The notes under the pieces were generated by a model. That model was not told the origin of the DNA, made no database searches, and was given only the letters and a program-made list of their open reading frames with translations. Shown one piece after another: positions 7,180 to 14,075 of a stretch of DNA of 23,746 nt. The stretch is from CAYNHT01 sp964397485 (GTDB lineage Bacteria > Bacillota_I > Bacilli_A > RF39 > UBA660). Both the position numbers and the translations under genes were made by a program. The DNA lies in assembly GCA_964397485.1 (NCBI GenBank), contig CAYNHT010000007.1, positions 1-23,746 of the forward strand. Reading direction: 5' to 3'. Numbering within the stretch: the stretch's first letter is position 1; each line of letters starts with the position of its first letter.

Positions 7180-7371
7180 ATGAGCGATAAGCTTATTAAA
7201 ATAACCGGCATAAATTGTGATTATTTTATGGAAGATAAAAATCATAATTCTTTCAAAGTTCATCCGATTGTTCCTGTTGATAAAAACTCAAGTAAAATAA
7301 CAAAGGAGCATGAGGAAATAAAAAAACAATTTGAACGATTATTGGAAGCTGAGATTAAAAAATTAAAATAA
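7180..7371 (+). CDS. Small protein of unknown function (63 aa)
   Basis: I do not recognise this gene. It encodes a soluble, charged 63-residue protein with no signal peptide or membrane segment. The N-terminal half looks beta-rich (LIKITGINCDYF, FKVHPIVPV), and the C-terminal third is a probable amphipathic helix rich in Lys and Glu (ITKEHEEIKKQFERLLEAEIKKLK region, about 39-62). One Cys (C14) is present. Support for its being real comes from its near-ideal promoter at 7132-7160, a GGTGGG ribosome site 4-5 nt before the ATG, and composition like its neighbours. It ends just where the tyrS T-box leader begins, and the probable T-box promoter overlaps its 3' end. A leader peptide role for tyrS is unlikely because the T-box has its own terminator. 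Confidence 0.6.
   Translation: MSDKLIKITGINCDYFMEDKNHNSFKVHPIVPVDKNSSKITKEHEEIKKQFERLLEAEIKKLK
7342..7369 (+). promoter_or_regulatory. Candidate promoter of the tyrS T-box transcript
   Basis: TTGGAA (7342-7347), a 16-bp spacer and TAAAAT (7364-7369) lie in the 3' end of the small upstream gene. The predicted start near 7376 coincides with the base of T-box stem I. Confidence 0.45.
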
Positions 7372-7375
7372 ATTG

Positions 7376-7573
7376 ATAATGATAAATAACCAGTAATTAT
7401 TTAGCGGGTAATAAGAGAACTAATGGAAGTTGAAAATTAGTCAAAACTAAATAATGAAATACATATTTTGAATCAATGTCGTATACTTGCGTTAAAAGTA
7501 AAGTGCATAATTAGTCATTATGAAATAAGGTGGTACCGCGATTTTTCGTCCTTATATCATATGACTTTTTTTA
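7376..7573 (+). ncRNA. Tyrosine-specific T-box riboswitch (tyrS leader)
   Basis: The T-box sequence AAGGTGGTACCGCG (7527-7540) is intact. Stem I is readable: ATTATTTAG (7396-7404) pairs with CTAAATAAT (7447-7455), and the distal part carries AGAGAACTAATGG and the complementary ATTAGT. Below that stem the specifier loop has AGTA on the 5' side (loop E type) and GAAATACA on the 3' side, giving a UAC tyrosine codon at 7460-7462. This matches the downstream gene. Uncharged tRNA-Tyr should stabilise the antiterminator and switch on tyrS. Confidence 0.95.
7513..7572 (+). terminator. Regulated terminator of the T-box leader
   Basis: AGTCATTATGAAATAAGG (7513-7530) pairs almost fully with CCTTATATCATATGACT (7550-7566), followed by a T-run to 7572. 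The 5' arm includes the first bases of the T-box, so terminator and antiterminator are mutually exclusive. Confidence 0.88.
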
Positions 7574-7588
7574 TTGAAGGAGGATATT

Positions 7589-8815
7589 ATGAAATTATTT
7601 GATGAATTAAAATGGCGTGGACTAATAAATGATGTTAGTAGTCCTGAACTAGAAGAAAAATTAAATCAAGGTGGGATGACTTTTTACATTGGTACAGATC
7701 CGACTGGGGACAGTTTACATATTGGACATTATTCGTCTTTCTCAGTAGCAAAACGTCTAAAAGATGCAGGGCACAATCCTATTTTATTAGTAGGCGGAGC
7801 TACTGGATTAATAGGCGATCCAAAGCCCTCATCTGAAAGGCCTATGATTACAAAGGAACAATTAGAGTACAATTATAAAAAGCTTAGAAAACAAGTAGAA
7901 GATATTTTTGGTTTCGAAGTTGTAAATAATTATGATTGGTCTAAAGATATTAATTTTATAGACTATTTAAGAGACTATGGAAAATATTTTAATATAAACT
8001 ACATGCTTGCTAAAGAAACGGTAAGAAGCCGTTTAGAAACAGGAATAACATATACAGAATTTTCATATATGATTATGCAAGCTTTAGATTATTTATATTT
8101 ATTTGAAAATAAAAATTGTACACTGCAAATTGGTGGGCAAGATCAATGGGGAAATATAACAGCAGGTCTTGAATTAATTCGAAAAAAAGTTGGAAAAGAA
8201 GTGTATGCTTTTACAATGCCTTTGATAACTAAAGCAGATGGTACAAAATTTGGTAAGAGTGAAGGAAAAGCAATTTGGCTAGATAAAGAGAAATCATCGT
8301 CTTATGAATTATATCAATTTTTTCTTAACGTAGAAGATTCAAAAGTTATTGAATATTTAAAAAAATTAACTTATTTATCAAAAGAAGAAATCGAAAAATT
8401 AGAAGAAAGCAATAGACAAGAACCACATCTAAGATTAGCTCATAAAGCCTTAGCAAAAGAAGTTATTACATTCTTACATGGAATTGACGAGTATAACAAG
8501 GCTGTGAATATAAGTGAATCCCTTTTCAATGGGAATCTAAAACAATTGAAGATGGACGATATACTAATTGGATTTAAGGATGTTCCAAGCTTTGAAATTA
8601 ATGGAAATATTGGCATATTAGATATGTTAGTTGATAATAATATTTGTTCAAGTAAAAGAGAAGCAAGGGAATTTATTAATTCAGGATCAATTTACATTAA
8701 TGACGTTAAAATAACTGATAATGAGATGGTTATAACTTCAGATATAGCAATAGAAAATAAAATTATTGTAATAAGAAGAGGTAAAAAGAAGTATTATATT
8801 GGTAAATTAATATAA
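7589..8815 (+). CDS. tyrS: Tyrosyl-tRNA synthetase
   Basis: TyrRS charges tRNA-Tyr with tyrosine. It has 408 aa, the usual bacterial TyrS length. The class I signatures are HIGH (44-47, in LHIGHYSS) and KFGKS (220-224). Tyrosine-site motifs are YIGTDPTGDSLH, YMIMQALDYLYL (160-171) and GGQDQWGNIT (182-191). The C-terminal S4 RNA-binding domain (about 340-408) has ICSSKREAREFINSGSIYIND. The ATG at 7589 has a strong AAGGAGG site at 7577-7583; the in-frame TTG at 7574 lies before that site and is rejected. It is controlled by the T-box upstream. It converges with rpsD, with which it shares a bidirectional terminator. Confidence 0.97.
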   Translation: MKLFDELKWRGLINDVSSPELEEKLNQGGMTFYIGTDPTGDSLHIGHYSSFSVAKRLKDAGHNPILLVGGATGLIGDPKPSSERPMITKEQLEYNYKKLRKQVEDIFGFEVVNNYDWSKDINFIDYLRDYGKYFNINYMLAKETVRSRLETGITYTEFSYMIMQALDYLYLFENKNCTLQIGGQDQWGNITAGLELIRKKVGKEVYAFTMPLITKADGTKFGKSEGKAIWLDKEKSSSYELYQFFLNVEDSKVIEYLKKLTYLSKEEIEKLEESNRQEPHLRLAHKALAKEVITFLHGIDEYNKAVNISESLFNGNLKQLKMDDILIGFKDVPSFEINGNIGILDMLVDNNICSSKREAREFINSGSIYINDVKITDNEMVITSDIAIENKIIVIRRGKKKYYIGKLI

Positions 8816-8817
8816 AA

Positions 8818-8846
8818 AAAAGATTCATTTGAATCTTTTCTTTTTT
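8818..8846. terminator. Bidirectional intrinsic terminator between tyrS and rpsD
   Basis: AAAAGATTC (8818-8826) pairs with GAATCTTTT (8831-8839) around ATTT. A T-rich run follows on the plus strand and an A-run precedes, so it can serve both convergent genes. Confidence 0.85.
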
Positions 8847-8847
8847 A

Positions 8848-9450
8848 TTATTTATTGTAGAATTCTACAACTAGAGCTTCATCAATATCAGCGTTTAATT
8901 CGCTTCTTTCAGGATATCTTACATAAGTTCCTGCCATTTTTGCGTCATCATAAGTAACATATTCAGCACGACGATTTAATGCTTCTAATGAAGCTTTAAT
9001 CACTGGATGTTCTTTAGATTGTTCTTTAACTGCTACAACATCACCCGGTTTAACACGGTATGATGGGATATTAACTTTTTTCCCATTTACAGTAATATGT
9101 CCATGATTAACGATTTGTCTAGCTCCTCTTCTAGTAGTAGCAAATCCTAAACGATAAACAATGTTATCTAAACGACTTTCTAATAGTTTTAAAAAGTCTT
9201 CACCAAGAACTCCCTTAAGTTTTCTTGCTTCTTCAAATGTTTTTTTGAATTGTTTTTCGCTCATACCATACATAAATCTAAGTTTTTGTTTTTCTTTTAA
9301 TTGAACACCATAGTTAGATAATTTCTTACCACGTTTATTTCCGTGTTGTCCTGGTGCATATGGTTTTTTTGCTAATTCTTGACCAGTTTCTAAAACAGAG
9401 AAACCTAATCTTCTAGACTTTTTGTAAATTGGTCCAGTATACTTTGACAT
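8848..9450 (-). CDS. rpsD: 30S ribosomal protein S4
   Basis: S4 is a primary 16S rRNA-binding protein that nucleates 30S assembly and, in Firmicutes, represses its own translation or transcription through its leader. The 200 residues give the family signature throughout: MSKYTGPIYKKSRRLGFSV, KPYAPGQHG, YGVQLKEKQKLRFMYGMSE, the S4 domain with LESRLDNIVYRLGFATTR (about 90-107) and RQIVNHGHITVNGKKV, and the C-terminal VVEFYNK. It is the Cys-free form lacking the N-terminal zinc knuckle seen in some other S4 proteins. The start has AAGGAGG about 7 nt upstream. It is a single-gene unit on the minus strand, as in B. subtilis. Confidence 0.97.
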   Translation of the reverse strand: MSKYTGPIYKKSRRLGFSVLETGQELAKKPYAPGQHGNKRGKKLSNYGVQLKEKQKLRFMYGMSEKQFKKTFEEARKLKGVLGEDFLKLLESRLDNIVYRLGFATTRRGARQIVNHGHITVNGKKVNIPSYRVKPGDVVAVKEQSKEHPVIKASLEALNRRAEYVTYDDAKMAGTYVRYPERSELNADIDEALVVEFYNK

Positions 9451-9611
9451 TTTCTTTCCTCCTTCGATATTTGCTCAACATCGAGGTCATTTTGCCAAAC
9501 TATAGGGTGTTTATTTTAATATCTTCGCTTTGCAGCTTAAGTTACACAATAACCCATCAAGGTAATAAACACGTTATAATTTTCAAAACGACGCTGCTAG
9601 ATGCATACGCA
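9451..9611 (-). ncRNA. Probable S4 (rpsD) autoregulatory mRNA leader
   Basis: A promoter about 165 bases upstream gives rpsD a long structured leader. On the minus strand GTGTTTATT (complement of 9564-9572) pairs with AATAAACAC (complement of 9507-9515), a 9-bp stem enclosing further GC-containing segments with possible pseudoknot pairing. Firmicute rpsD leaders are known to bind S4 through a pseudoknot; I recognise the context and architecture but could not fold it or match the covariance model. Confidence 0.6.
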
Positions 9612-9617
9612 GTTATA

Positions 9618-9646
9618 ATTATATTATGTTTTCCCTTGATAGTCAA
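9618..9646 (-). promoter_or_regulatory. Strong SigA-type promoter of rpsD
   Basis: On the minus strand TTGACT (complement of 9641-9646), a 17-bp spacer and TATAAT (complement of 9618-9623) form a near-consensus promoter. Transcription should start near 9611. Confidence 0.85.
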
Positions 9647-9695
9647 TACCAAAAGACCAATAAAAAAGATAATTTAACAAAATAAATAAAAAGAG

Positions 9696-9724
9696 TGCAA
9701 AAAAAGTCGAAAATATGATAGAAT
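9696..9724 (+). promoter_or_regulatory. Promoter of ezrA
   Basis: TGCAAA (9696-9701), a 17-bp spacer and TAGAAT (9719-9724), with TG at 9716-9717 as an extended -10. The start codon is about 22 bases downstream. Confidence 0.55.
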
Positions 9725-9745
9725 TATAGTAGCGAGGTGGTAAGT

Positions 9746-11464
9746 ATGGATGGATTTACATTGATAATTATAACGCTATTTATAATAACAGTAATGCTTA
9801 TAATAGGTATTCTAAATATAATACAAAATCATAAAAATAAAAAAATAAAAAAATTATTAGAAAAATTAGAAGTTGAAAAAAATATTATTGATAGTACTCC
9901 AATTACTCCGGAGTTATCTAAGATAGAATCGTTTTTGAAAAATGAGAAATTAGAAATAATGTATAATGATTGGAAAGATCGTCTAAATAATATTAAAAAT
10001 AATCAAATTCCTAAGCTGACAGATATGATTTTAGAAGCAGATTATTCTCTGTCACAAATGGATTATAAAGCAACTTTATATAAAATCGCTAAGTTAGAGA
10101 TGGAAATTTATAAGGTTAGAACTAATTCAGAGTTCTTACTTGAAGAAATAAAACAGATAACAACAAGTGAAGAAAAAAATAGAGCTATTATTACTAATTT
10201 AAAATCTAAATATCGTGAATTGTATCAAAAATTCAACGAAAGCAAGCTAGAATATGGAGAAATTGAAAAGTCAGTTTCACTACAATTTGAAAACATTGCT
10301 AGACGTTTTGAAGATTTTGAAAAATTTATGGAAAATAATGATTATACAGAAGTTACACAAATAATAAAAGCAATTGATGATATGTTGAAGCATATGGGAG
10401 TCGTAATCGAAGAAGCCCCGGCTATTGTTTTAACTGCAACCAATATTCTTCCTAAAAAGATTAAGGATGTTGAGGAAACTTACAATAAGTTAGTTGATAG
10501 TGGTTTTCCTTTAGACTACTTAAATGTAGAATATAATGTGTCAGAAGCGAGTAAAAAAATTAGTGATGTAATGGGACGTTTAAAGGTTTTAAATCTTGAG
10601 GATAGTTTATTTGAATTGAAAGTGTTATTAGATTACTTCGATTCATTATTTAATGATTTTGAAAAAGAAAAAATTAATAGAAATCTTTACGAAGAAACAA
10701 ATAATTCATTTAACGTTAAACTTAATAAGATTAATGGATTAGTTGATGATATATTTGCTCAACTTGAAGATATTAAAAAAATATATAATTTATCAAATGA
10801 TGATATTAAATTATTAAACGGAGTTCGTGAAGAGTTAAAAGGATTAAATGCTGATTATAAAGTATTAATGGATCATACTGGAAATAATACTTTTGCATAT
10901 TCTAAATTAACTAAGGAAATAGAAATATTAGTAGTTAAACTAGTTAATATCGAAGATCGTTTAGATAATTCATTAGATGCGATTGGTAGTATGAAAGAGG
11001 ATGAAGTTAGAGCTCGTCAACAATTAGAAGAAGTTAAATTAATTTTAAAAGATTCTAAAGGGAAAATGCGTGACTACAATTTACCGATTATTCCAAAAAC
11101 ATACTATACTGAATTAAATGAGGCTGGGGCTGCTATTAAAGAAATTGTCAGGGAATTAGATAAAAAGCCTATTACAATTAGTGTTTTAAATACTCGTGTT
11201 GATACGGCTCGTGACCTGGTTTTAAAATTATACAGCACAACTAAAGAAATGCTTAAAACAGCTATGTTTGCTGAAATGGCTATTGTATACGGTAATAGAT
11301 ATCGTACAAGTGTAGCTGATTTAGATAAAAATTTAACATATTCAGAAATTTTATTTTATAAAGGCGATTATCAAAAATCACTCGAACTTACAATCAATGC
11401 TTTAAATAAAGTAGAACCAGGAATATATGATAAATTATTAAATTTTTATGAAAGTGAAAAGTAA
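9746..11464 (+). CDS. ezrA: Septation ring formation regulator EzrA
   Basis: EzrA is a membrane-anchored regulator that restrains FtsZ ring assembly and acts in the divisome. The 572 residues fit the family (about 560-575): a single N-terminal membrane helix (about 5-27) with almost no residues outside, then long alpha-helical spectrin-like repeats of charged coiled coil. The C-terminal family signature is clear: AMFAEMAIVYGNRYRTS followed by LFYKGDYQKSLELTINALNKVEPG. The ATG at 9746 is preceded by GAGGTGG; the GTG at 9737 is part of that site. It is divergent from rpsD and precedes thiI, the same neighbourhood as in B. subtilis. A terminator overlaps its stop codon. Confidence 0.93.
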   Translation: MDGFTLIIITLFIITVMLIIGILNIIQNHKNKKIKKLLEKLEVEKNIIDSTPITPELSKIESFLKNEKLEIMYNDWKDRLNNIKNNQIPKLTDMILEADYSLSQMDYKATLYKIAKLEMEIYKVRTNSEFLLEEIKQITTSEEKNRAIITNLKSKYRELYQKFNESKLEYGEIEKSVSLQFENIARRFEDFEKFMENNDYTEVTQIIKAIDDMLKHMGVVIEEAPAIVLTATNILPKKIKDVEETYNKLVDSGFPLDYLNVEYNVSEASKKISDVMGRLKVLNLEDSLFELKVLLDYFDSLFNDFEKEKINRNLYEETNNSFNVKLNKINGLVDDIFAQLEDIKKIYNLSNDDIKLLNGVREELKGLNADYKVLMDHTGNNTFAYSKLTKEIEILVVKLVNIEDRLDNSLDAIGSMKEDEVRARQQLEEVKLILKDSKGKMRDYNLPIIPKTYYTELNEAGAAIKEIVRELDKKPITISVLNTRVDTARDLVLKLYSTTKEMLKTAMFAEMAIVYGNRYRTSVADLDKNLTYSEILFYKGDYQKSLELTINALNKVEPGIYDKLLNFYESEK

Positions 11465-11485
11465 TAGTAAAATATTACTTTTTTT
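11457..11485 (+). terminator. Intrinsic terminator overlapping the ezrA stop codon
   Basis: AAAAGTAATA (11457-11466) pairs perfectly with TATTACTTTT (11473-11482) around GTAAAA, followed by more T. The ezrA stop (11462-11464) is inside the 5' arm. Confidence 0.8.
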
Positions 11486-11493
11486 GTTATAAT
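11485..11493 (+). promoter_or_regulatory. Candidate promoter of thiI (extended -10)
   Basis: TGTTATAAT: TG at 11485-11486 and a perfect TATAAT at 11488-11493, immediately after the ezrA terminator T-run. No good -35 is seen. The start codon is 24 bases downstream. Confidence 0.5.
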
Positions 11494-11516
11494 GTTAAAA
11501 GCGAAAGAGGGATAAT

Positions 11517-12692
11517 ATGGATAGATTAATTTTAATAAAATATGGTGAGTTAACAACAAAAAAGGGAAATAGAAATTATTTCATAAATATGCTAACCCAA
11601 AATGTTAAAAATATTTTGAAAGACTATGATGTTACTATAAAAAAAGATCGTGTTAGAATGTATATTGAAACAGATAATTATATTGATGAAATTGTTAGTA
11701 AATTACAAAATGTATTTGGAATTCATGGTATAGTTATTTGTCATAGAGTAAATAATAATGTTGAAGATATTAAAGAGTTATCTTTAAAATTATTGGAAAC
11801 TAGTTCCTTTAATACTTTTAAAGTAGAAACTAAAAGAGCTGATAAAAAATTTGAAATTAAGAGCATGGATTTTAACAATATAATGGGTGGTTATATTTTG
11901 AAAAACACTAATTTAAAAGTTGATGTTCATAATCCAGATATTTTATTACATATTGAAATAAGACCAGAGGGAACTTTTTTATATACCAACGAAATAAGAG
12001 GTGCAGGTGGATATCCTGTTGGAATACAAGGCAAAGGATTATTAATGTTAAGTGGTGGAATAGATAGCCCAGTTGCTGGATATTTGGCACTAAAAAGGGG
12101 CGTTGATTTAGAATGCTTATACTTTGAATCACCTCCCAACACGAGTATTGAGGCTAAAAATAAAGTAATAGAGCTGACTAATATAATCAATGGTTATTCT
12201 GGTAATCTTAAACTTCATATCATTCCTTTTACCAAAATACAAGAAGAAATTTATAAAAACGTTTCTGATAATTATATTATAACCATAATGAGAAGAATGA
12301 TGTATAGAATAGCAGAAGCTGTTGCGTTCAAAAGAAATTGTAAAATTATTATAAATGGTGAAAGTATTGGTCAAGTGGCCAGTCAGACATTAGATAGTAT
12401 GGTTGTAATAAATAATGTAACTAATCTTCCTGTTGTTAGACCAGTTGCTTGTATGGATAAAATAGAGATAATAGAAGTTGCAAAAAAAATAAAGACTTAT
12501 GAAACTAGTATTTTACCATTTGAAGACTGTTGTACAATCTTTTTGCCTAAGCATCCAGTTATTAATCCTAAGTTGGAAAAATGCTTAGAATTCGAAAAAA
12601 AACTTGATTATGAAAGGCTAATTGATGAAGCTGTAACAAACATGGAAACGATCACAAAACTTAATAACAAAAATTTCCAAGATTTGTTATAA
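11517..12692 (+). CDS. thiI: tRNA 4-thiouridine synthase ThiI
   Basis: ThiI adenylates U8 of tRNA and inserts sulfur to make 4-thiouridine; in some bacteria it also feeds thiamine thiazole synthesis. The 391 residues contain an N-terminal ferredoxin-like domain (1-60), a THUMP domain (about 60-165), then the PP-loop SGGIDSPVAGY (179-189) and the MRRMMYRIAEAVA and GESIGQVASQTLDSM motifs. The conserved FEDCCTIFLPKHP segment near the end carries the Cys of the family. There is no C-terminal rhodanese domain, as in Bacillus ThiI, so sulfur should come directly from a cysteine desulfurase. That partner (nifZ/iscS) normally sits next to thiI in Bacilli but is absent here. GAGGGA lies upstream of the ATG. 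Confidence 0.95.
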   Translation: MDRLILIKYGELTTKKGNRNYFINMLTQNVKNILKDYDVTIKKDRVRMYIETDNYIDEIVSKLQNVFGIHGIVICHRVNNNVEDIKELSLKLLETSSFNTFKVETKRADKKFEIKSMDFNNIMGGYILKNTNLKVDVHNPDILLHIEIRPEGTFLYTNEIRGAGGYPVGIQGKGLLMLSGGIDSPVAGYLALKRGVDLECLYFESPPNTSIEAKNKVIELTNIINGYSGNLKLHIIPFTKIQEEIYKNVSDNYIITIMRRMMYRIAEAVAFKRNCKIIINGESIGQVASQTLDSMVVINNVTNLPVVRPVACMDKIEIIEVAKKIKTYETSILPFEDCCTIFLPKHPVINPKLEKCLEFEKKLDYERLIDEAVTNMETITKLNNKNFQDLL

Positions 12693-12720
12693 TAGGTCCA
12701 AAAATTACCACTATAAATAA

Positions 12721-12750
12721 TGTATGATTTTACTTAATGTACACATTCTA
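12721..12750 (+). promoter_or_regulatory. Putative SigG promoter of the first SASP gene
   Basis: TGTATG (12721-12726), 17 bases, then CATTCTA (12744-12750) fits the SigG pattern (TGaATA / CATnnTA) expected for SASP genes in the forespore, with a perfect -10. An inverted repeat, TGTACAC (12738-12744) and GTGTACA (12754-12760), flanks the -10. Confidence 0.5.
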
Positions 12751-12773
12751 TTAGTGTACAGGAGGTGAAATAA

Positions 12774-12998
12774 ATGAATAATAATACACAAAATCAATCT
12801 TTAAGTAAATTAGTTGTTCCTGGCGCTAAACAAGCTATTGAACAAATGAAATATGAAATAGCTAATGAATTTGGTGTTACTATGGGTCCTGACGCTACTG
12901 CTCGTGCTAATGGTTCAGTAGGTGGCGAAATCACTAAAAGACTTGTAAAAATGGGTGAACAAAATTTAGGAAATTCAGCTAGCTACCAATCAAAATAA
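12774..12998 (+). CDS. Alpha/beta-type small acid-soluble spore protein (SASP), copy 1
   Basis: SASPs coat forespore DNA, protecting it, and are degraded during germination to supply amino acids. The 74 residues carry both SASP signatures: LVVPGAKQAIEQMKYEIANE (13-32), including the germination protease GPR site at Glu-Ile (28/29), and GSVGGEITKRLVKMGEQ (47-63). Length is typical of the sspA/sspB class. A strong AGGAGGTGA lies upstream of the ATG. It is followed by its own terminator and by a close paralogue 132 bases downstream. Its position after thiI matches sspA of B. subtilis. Expression is expected only in the forespore. Confidence 0.95.
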   Translation: MNNNTQNQSLSKLVVPGAKQAIEQMKYEIANEFGVTMGPDATARANGSVGGEITKRLVKMGEQNLGNSASYQSK

Positions 12999-13011
12999 TA
13001 TAATAGAAATG

Positions 13012-13037
13012 GACAGTTGTATTGCTGTCTTTTTTTA
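13012..13037 (+). terminator. Intrinsic terminator after SASP copy 1
   Basis: GACAG (13012-13016) pairs with CTGTC (13025-13029) around TTGTATTG, followed by an 8-base T-run. Confidence 0.75.
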
Positions 13038-13101
13038 TAAAATATTGCCAATAAGCCAGAAATTACCTGCTTAAAAAATACATTTTCTATATAAATTTGT
13101 C

Positions 13102-13111
13102 CATCATAATA
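13102..13111 (+). promoter_or_regulatory. Possible SigG -10 of SASP copy 2
   Basis: Overlapping CATCATA and CATAATA both fit CATnnTA, about 20 bases before the start codon. I see no matching -35, so this rests mainly on gene identity. Confidence 0.3.
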
Positions 13112-13130
13112 ATACAAGGTGGTGAGATAA

Positions 13131-13352
13131 ATGAATAATAGTAGTTCATACAATAAATTAGTAACACCTGGAGCTAAACAAGCTATTGAACAAATGAAAT
13201 ATGAGATAGCTAGAGAATTTGGTGTTACTCTTGGGCCAGATACTACTTCTAGATTAAATGGATCAGTAGGTGGCGAAATGACTAAGCGACTTGTTCAATT
13301 AGGTGAGCAACAATTGAGTAAGACTAGCGGTCAATTTAACCAATCAAAATAA
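13131..13352 (+). CDS. Alpha/beta-type small acid-soluble spore protein (SASP), copy 2
   Basis: A 73-aa paralogue of the upstream gene with the same two blocks: LVTPGAKQAIEQMKYEIARE and GSVGGEMTKRLVQLGEQQ. The GPR cleavage Glu-Ile is kept. DNA is nearly identical in the first block (for example around 13171-13199 versus 12824-12852) but the termini differ, suggesting tandem duplication followed by divergence. GGTGGTGAG precedes the ATG. A separate upstream region and terminator mean it is transcribed on its own. Most spore formers carry several such genes, so redundancy is normal. Confidence 0.95.
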   Translation: MNNSSSYNKLVTPGAKQAIEQMKYEIAREFGVTLGPDTTSRLNGSVGGEMTKRLVQLGEQQLSKTSGQFNQSK

Positions 13353-13358
13353 TACAAC

Positions 13359-13383
13359 AAAACCAGTCATTGAGACTGGTTTT
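13359..13383. terminator. Bidirectional terminator between SASP copy 2 and clpP
   Basis: AAAACCAGTC (13359-13368) pairs perfectly with GACTGGTTTT (13374-13383) around ATTGA, giving a T-run at either end. The clpP stop on the minus strand (13382-13384) overlaps the stem. Confidence 0.85.
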
Positions 13384-13960
13384 ATTTATCATCTAATATT
13401 TTATCTACTAATCCATAATTTACAGCATCCTCGGCTGTCATAAAATTATCTCTATCAGTGTCCTGCTCAACTTTAGCTAAATCTTGATTAGTATTTTTTG
13501 ATAAAATATGGTTAAGTTTATCTTTCAACTTAAGAATTCTTTCTGCAGCAATTTTAATTTCAGTCGCTTGTCCTTGCGCACCACCAAGTGGTTGATGAAT
13601 CATTACCTCACTATTTGGTAAACAAAATCTCTTTCCTTTTGCACCACTTGATAATAAGAATGCACCCATGCTAGCAGCTAATCCAACACAAATAGTGGAA
13701 ACATCGCTCTTAATAAAATTCATAGTATCATATATAGCCATTCCACCAGTGACACTTCCGCCCGGTGAATTTATGTATAAACTAATATCGTTGTGGTTCA
13801 AAGAGTCTAAATATAGTAGTTGAGCAACAATTGTATTAGAATTAACGTCATCGATTTCACCACACATAATAATTATTCGATCTTTTAAAAGTCTAGAATA
13901 AATATCGTATGCTCTTTCTCCATTATTACTTTTTTCAATAACTGTAGGTATCAAACTCAT
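13382..13960 (-). CDS. clpP: ATP-dependent Clp protease proteolytic subunit ClpP
   Basis: ClpP is the tetradecameric serine protease core that works with ClpX, ClpC or ClpE ATPases in protein quality control; in spore formers it also affects development. The 192 residues include LIPTVIE..NGERAYDIYSRLLKDRI at the N-terminus and the complete triad: S98 (GLAASMGAF), H122 (MIHQPLGG) and D171 (DTDRDNFM). The family N-terminus starts at MSLIPTV, so the ATG at 13960 is used, with AGGAGA about 8 nt upstream; the in-frame ATG at 13978 would add six unlikely residues. It is monocistronic and divergent from the kinase gene. No CtsR-type operator was recognised upstream. Confidence 0.96.
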   Translation of the reverse strand: MSLIPTVIEKSNNGERAYDIYSRLLKDRIIIMCGEIDDVNSNTIVAQLLYLDSLNHNDISLYINSPGGSVTGGMAIYDTMNFIKSDVSTICVGLAASMGAFLLSSGAKGKRFCLPNSEVMIHQPLGGAQGQATEIKIAAERILKLKDKLNHILSKNTNQDLAKVEQDTDRDNFMTAEDAVNYGLVDKILDDK

Positions 13961-14018
13961 GTAATCATCTCCTATCATTATAATAAGTGAAAATATAAAA
14001 AAATATTCATAAAAAGGT

Positions 14019-14047
14019 GTGACAAAAACCTATTTTTTTGATAAAAT
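14019..14047 (+). promoter_or_regulatory. Promoter of the TGS/uridine-kinase gene and probably gapA
   Basis: GTGACA (14019-14024), a 17-bp spacer and TAAAAT (14042-14047), with TG at 14039-14040. No terminator is seen between the kinase gene and gapA, so this may drive both. Confidence 0.7.
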
Positions 14048-14075
14048 GAGTATATAAAGAATAAGAGGGATAATA

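Noticed and set aside
9429..9677. 82-codon plus-strand frame over the rpsD leader
   Set aside because: It lies opposite the rpsD start, leader and promoter; the sequence is better explained by those.
12685..12693. TGTTATAAT overlapping the thiI stop as a promoter for the SASP gene
   Set aside because: It resembles an extended -10, but it lies about 80 bases upstream and a SASP gene is expected to use the SigG-like site nearer the start.
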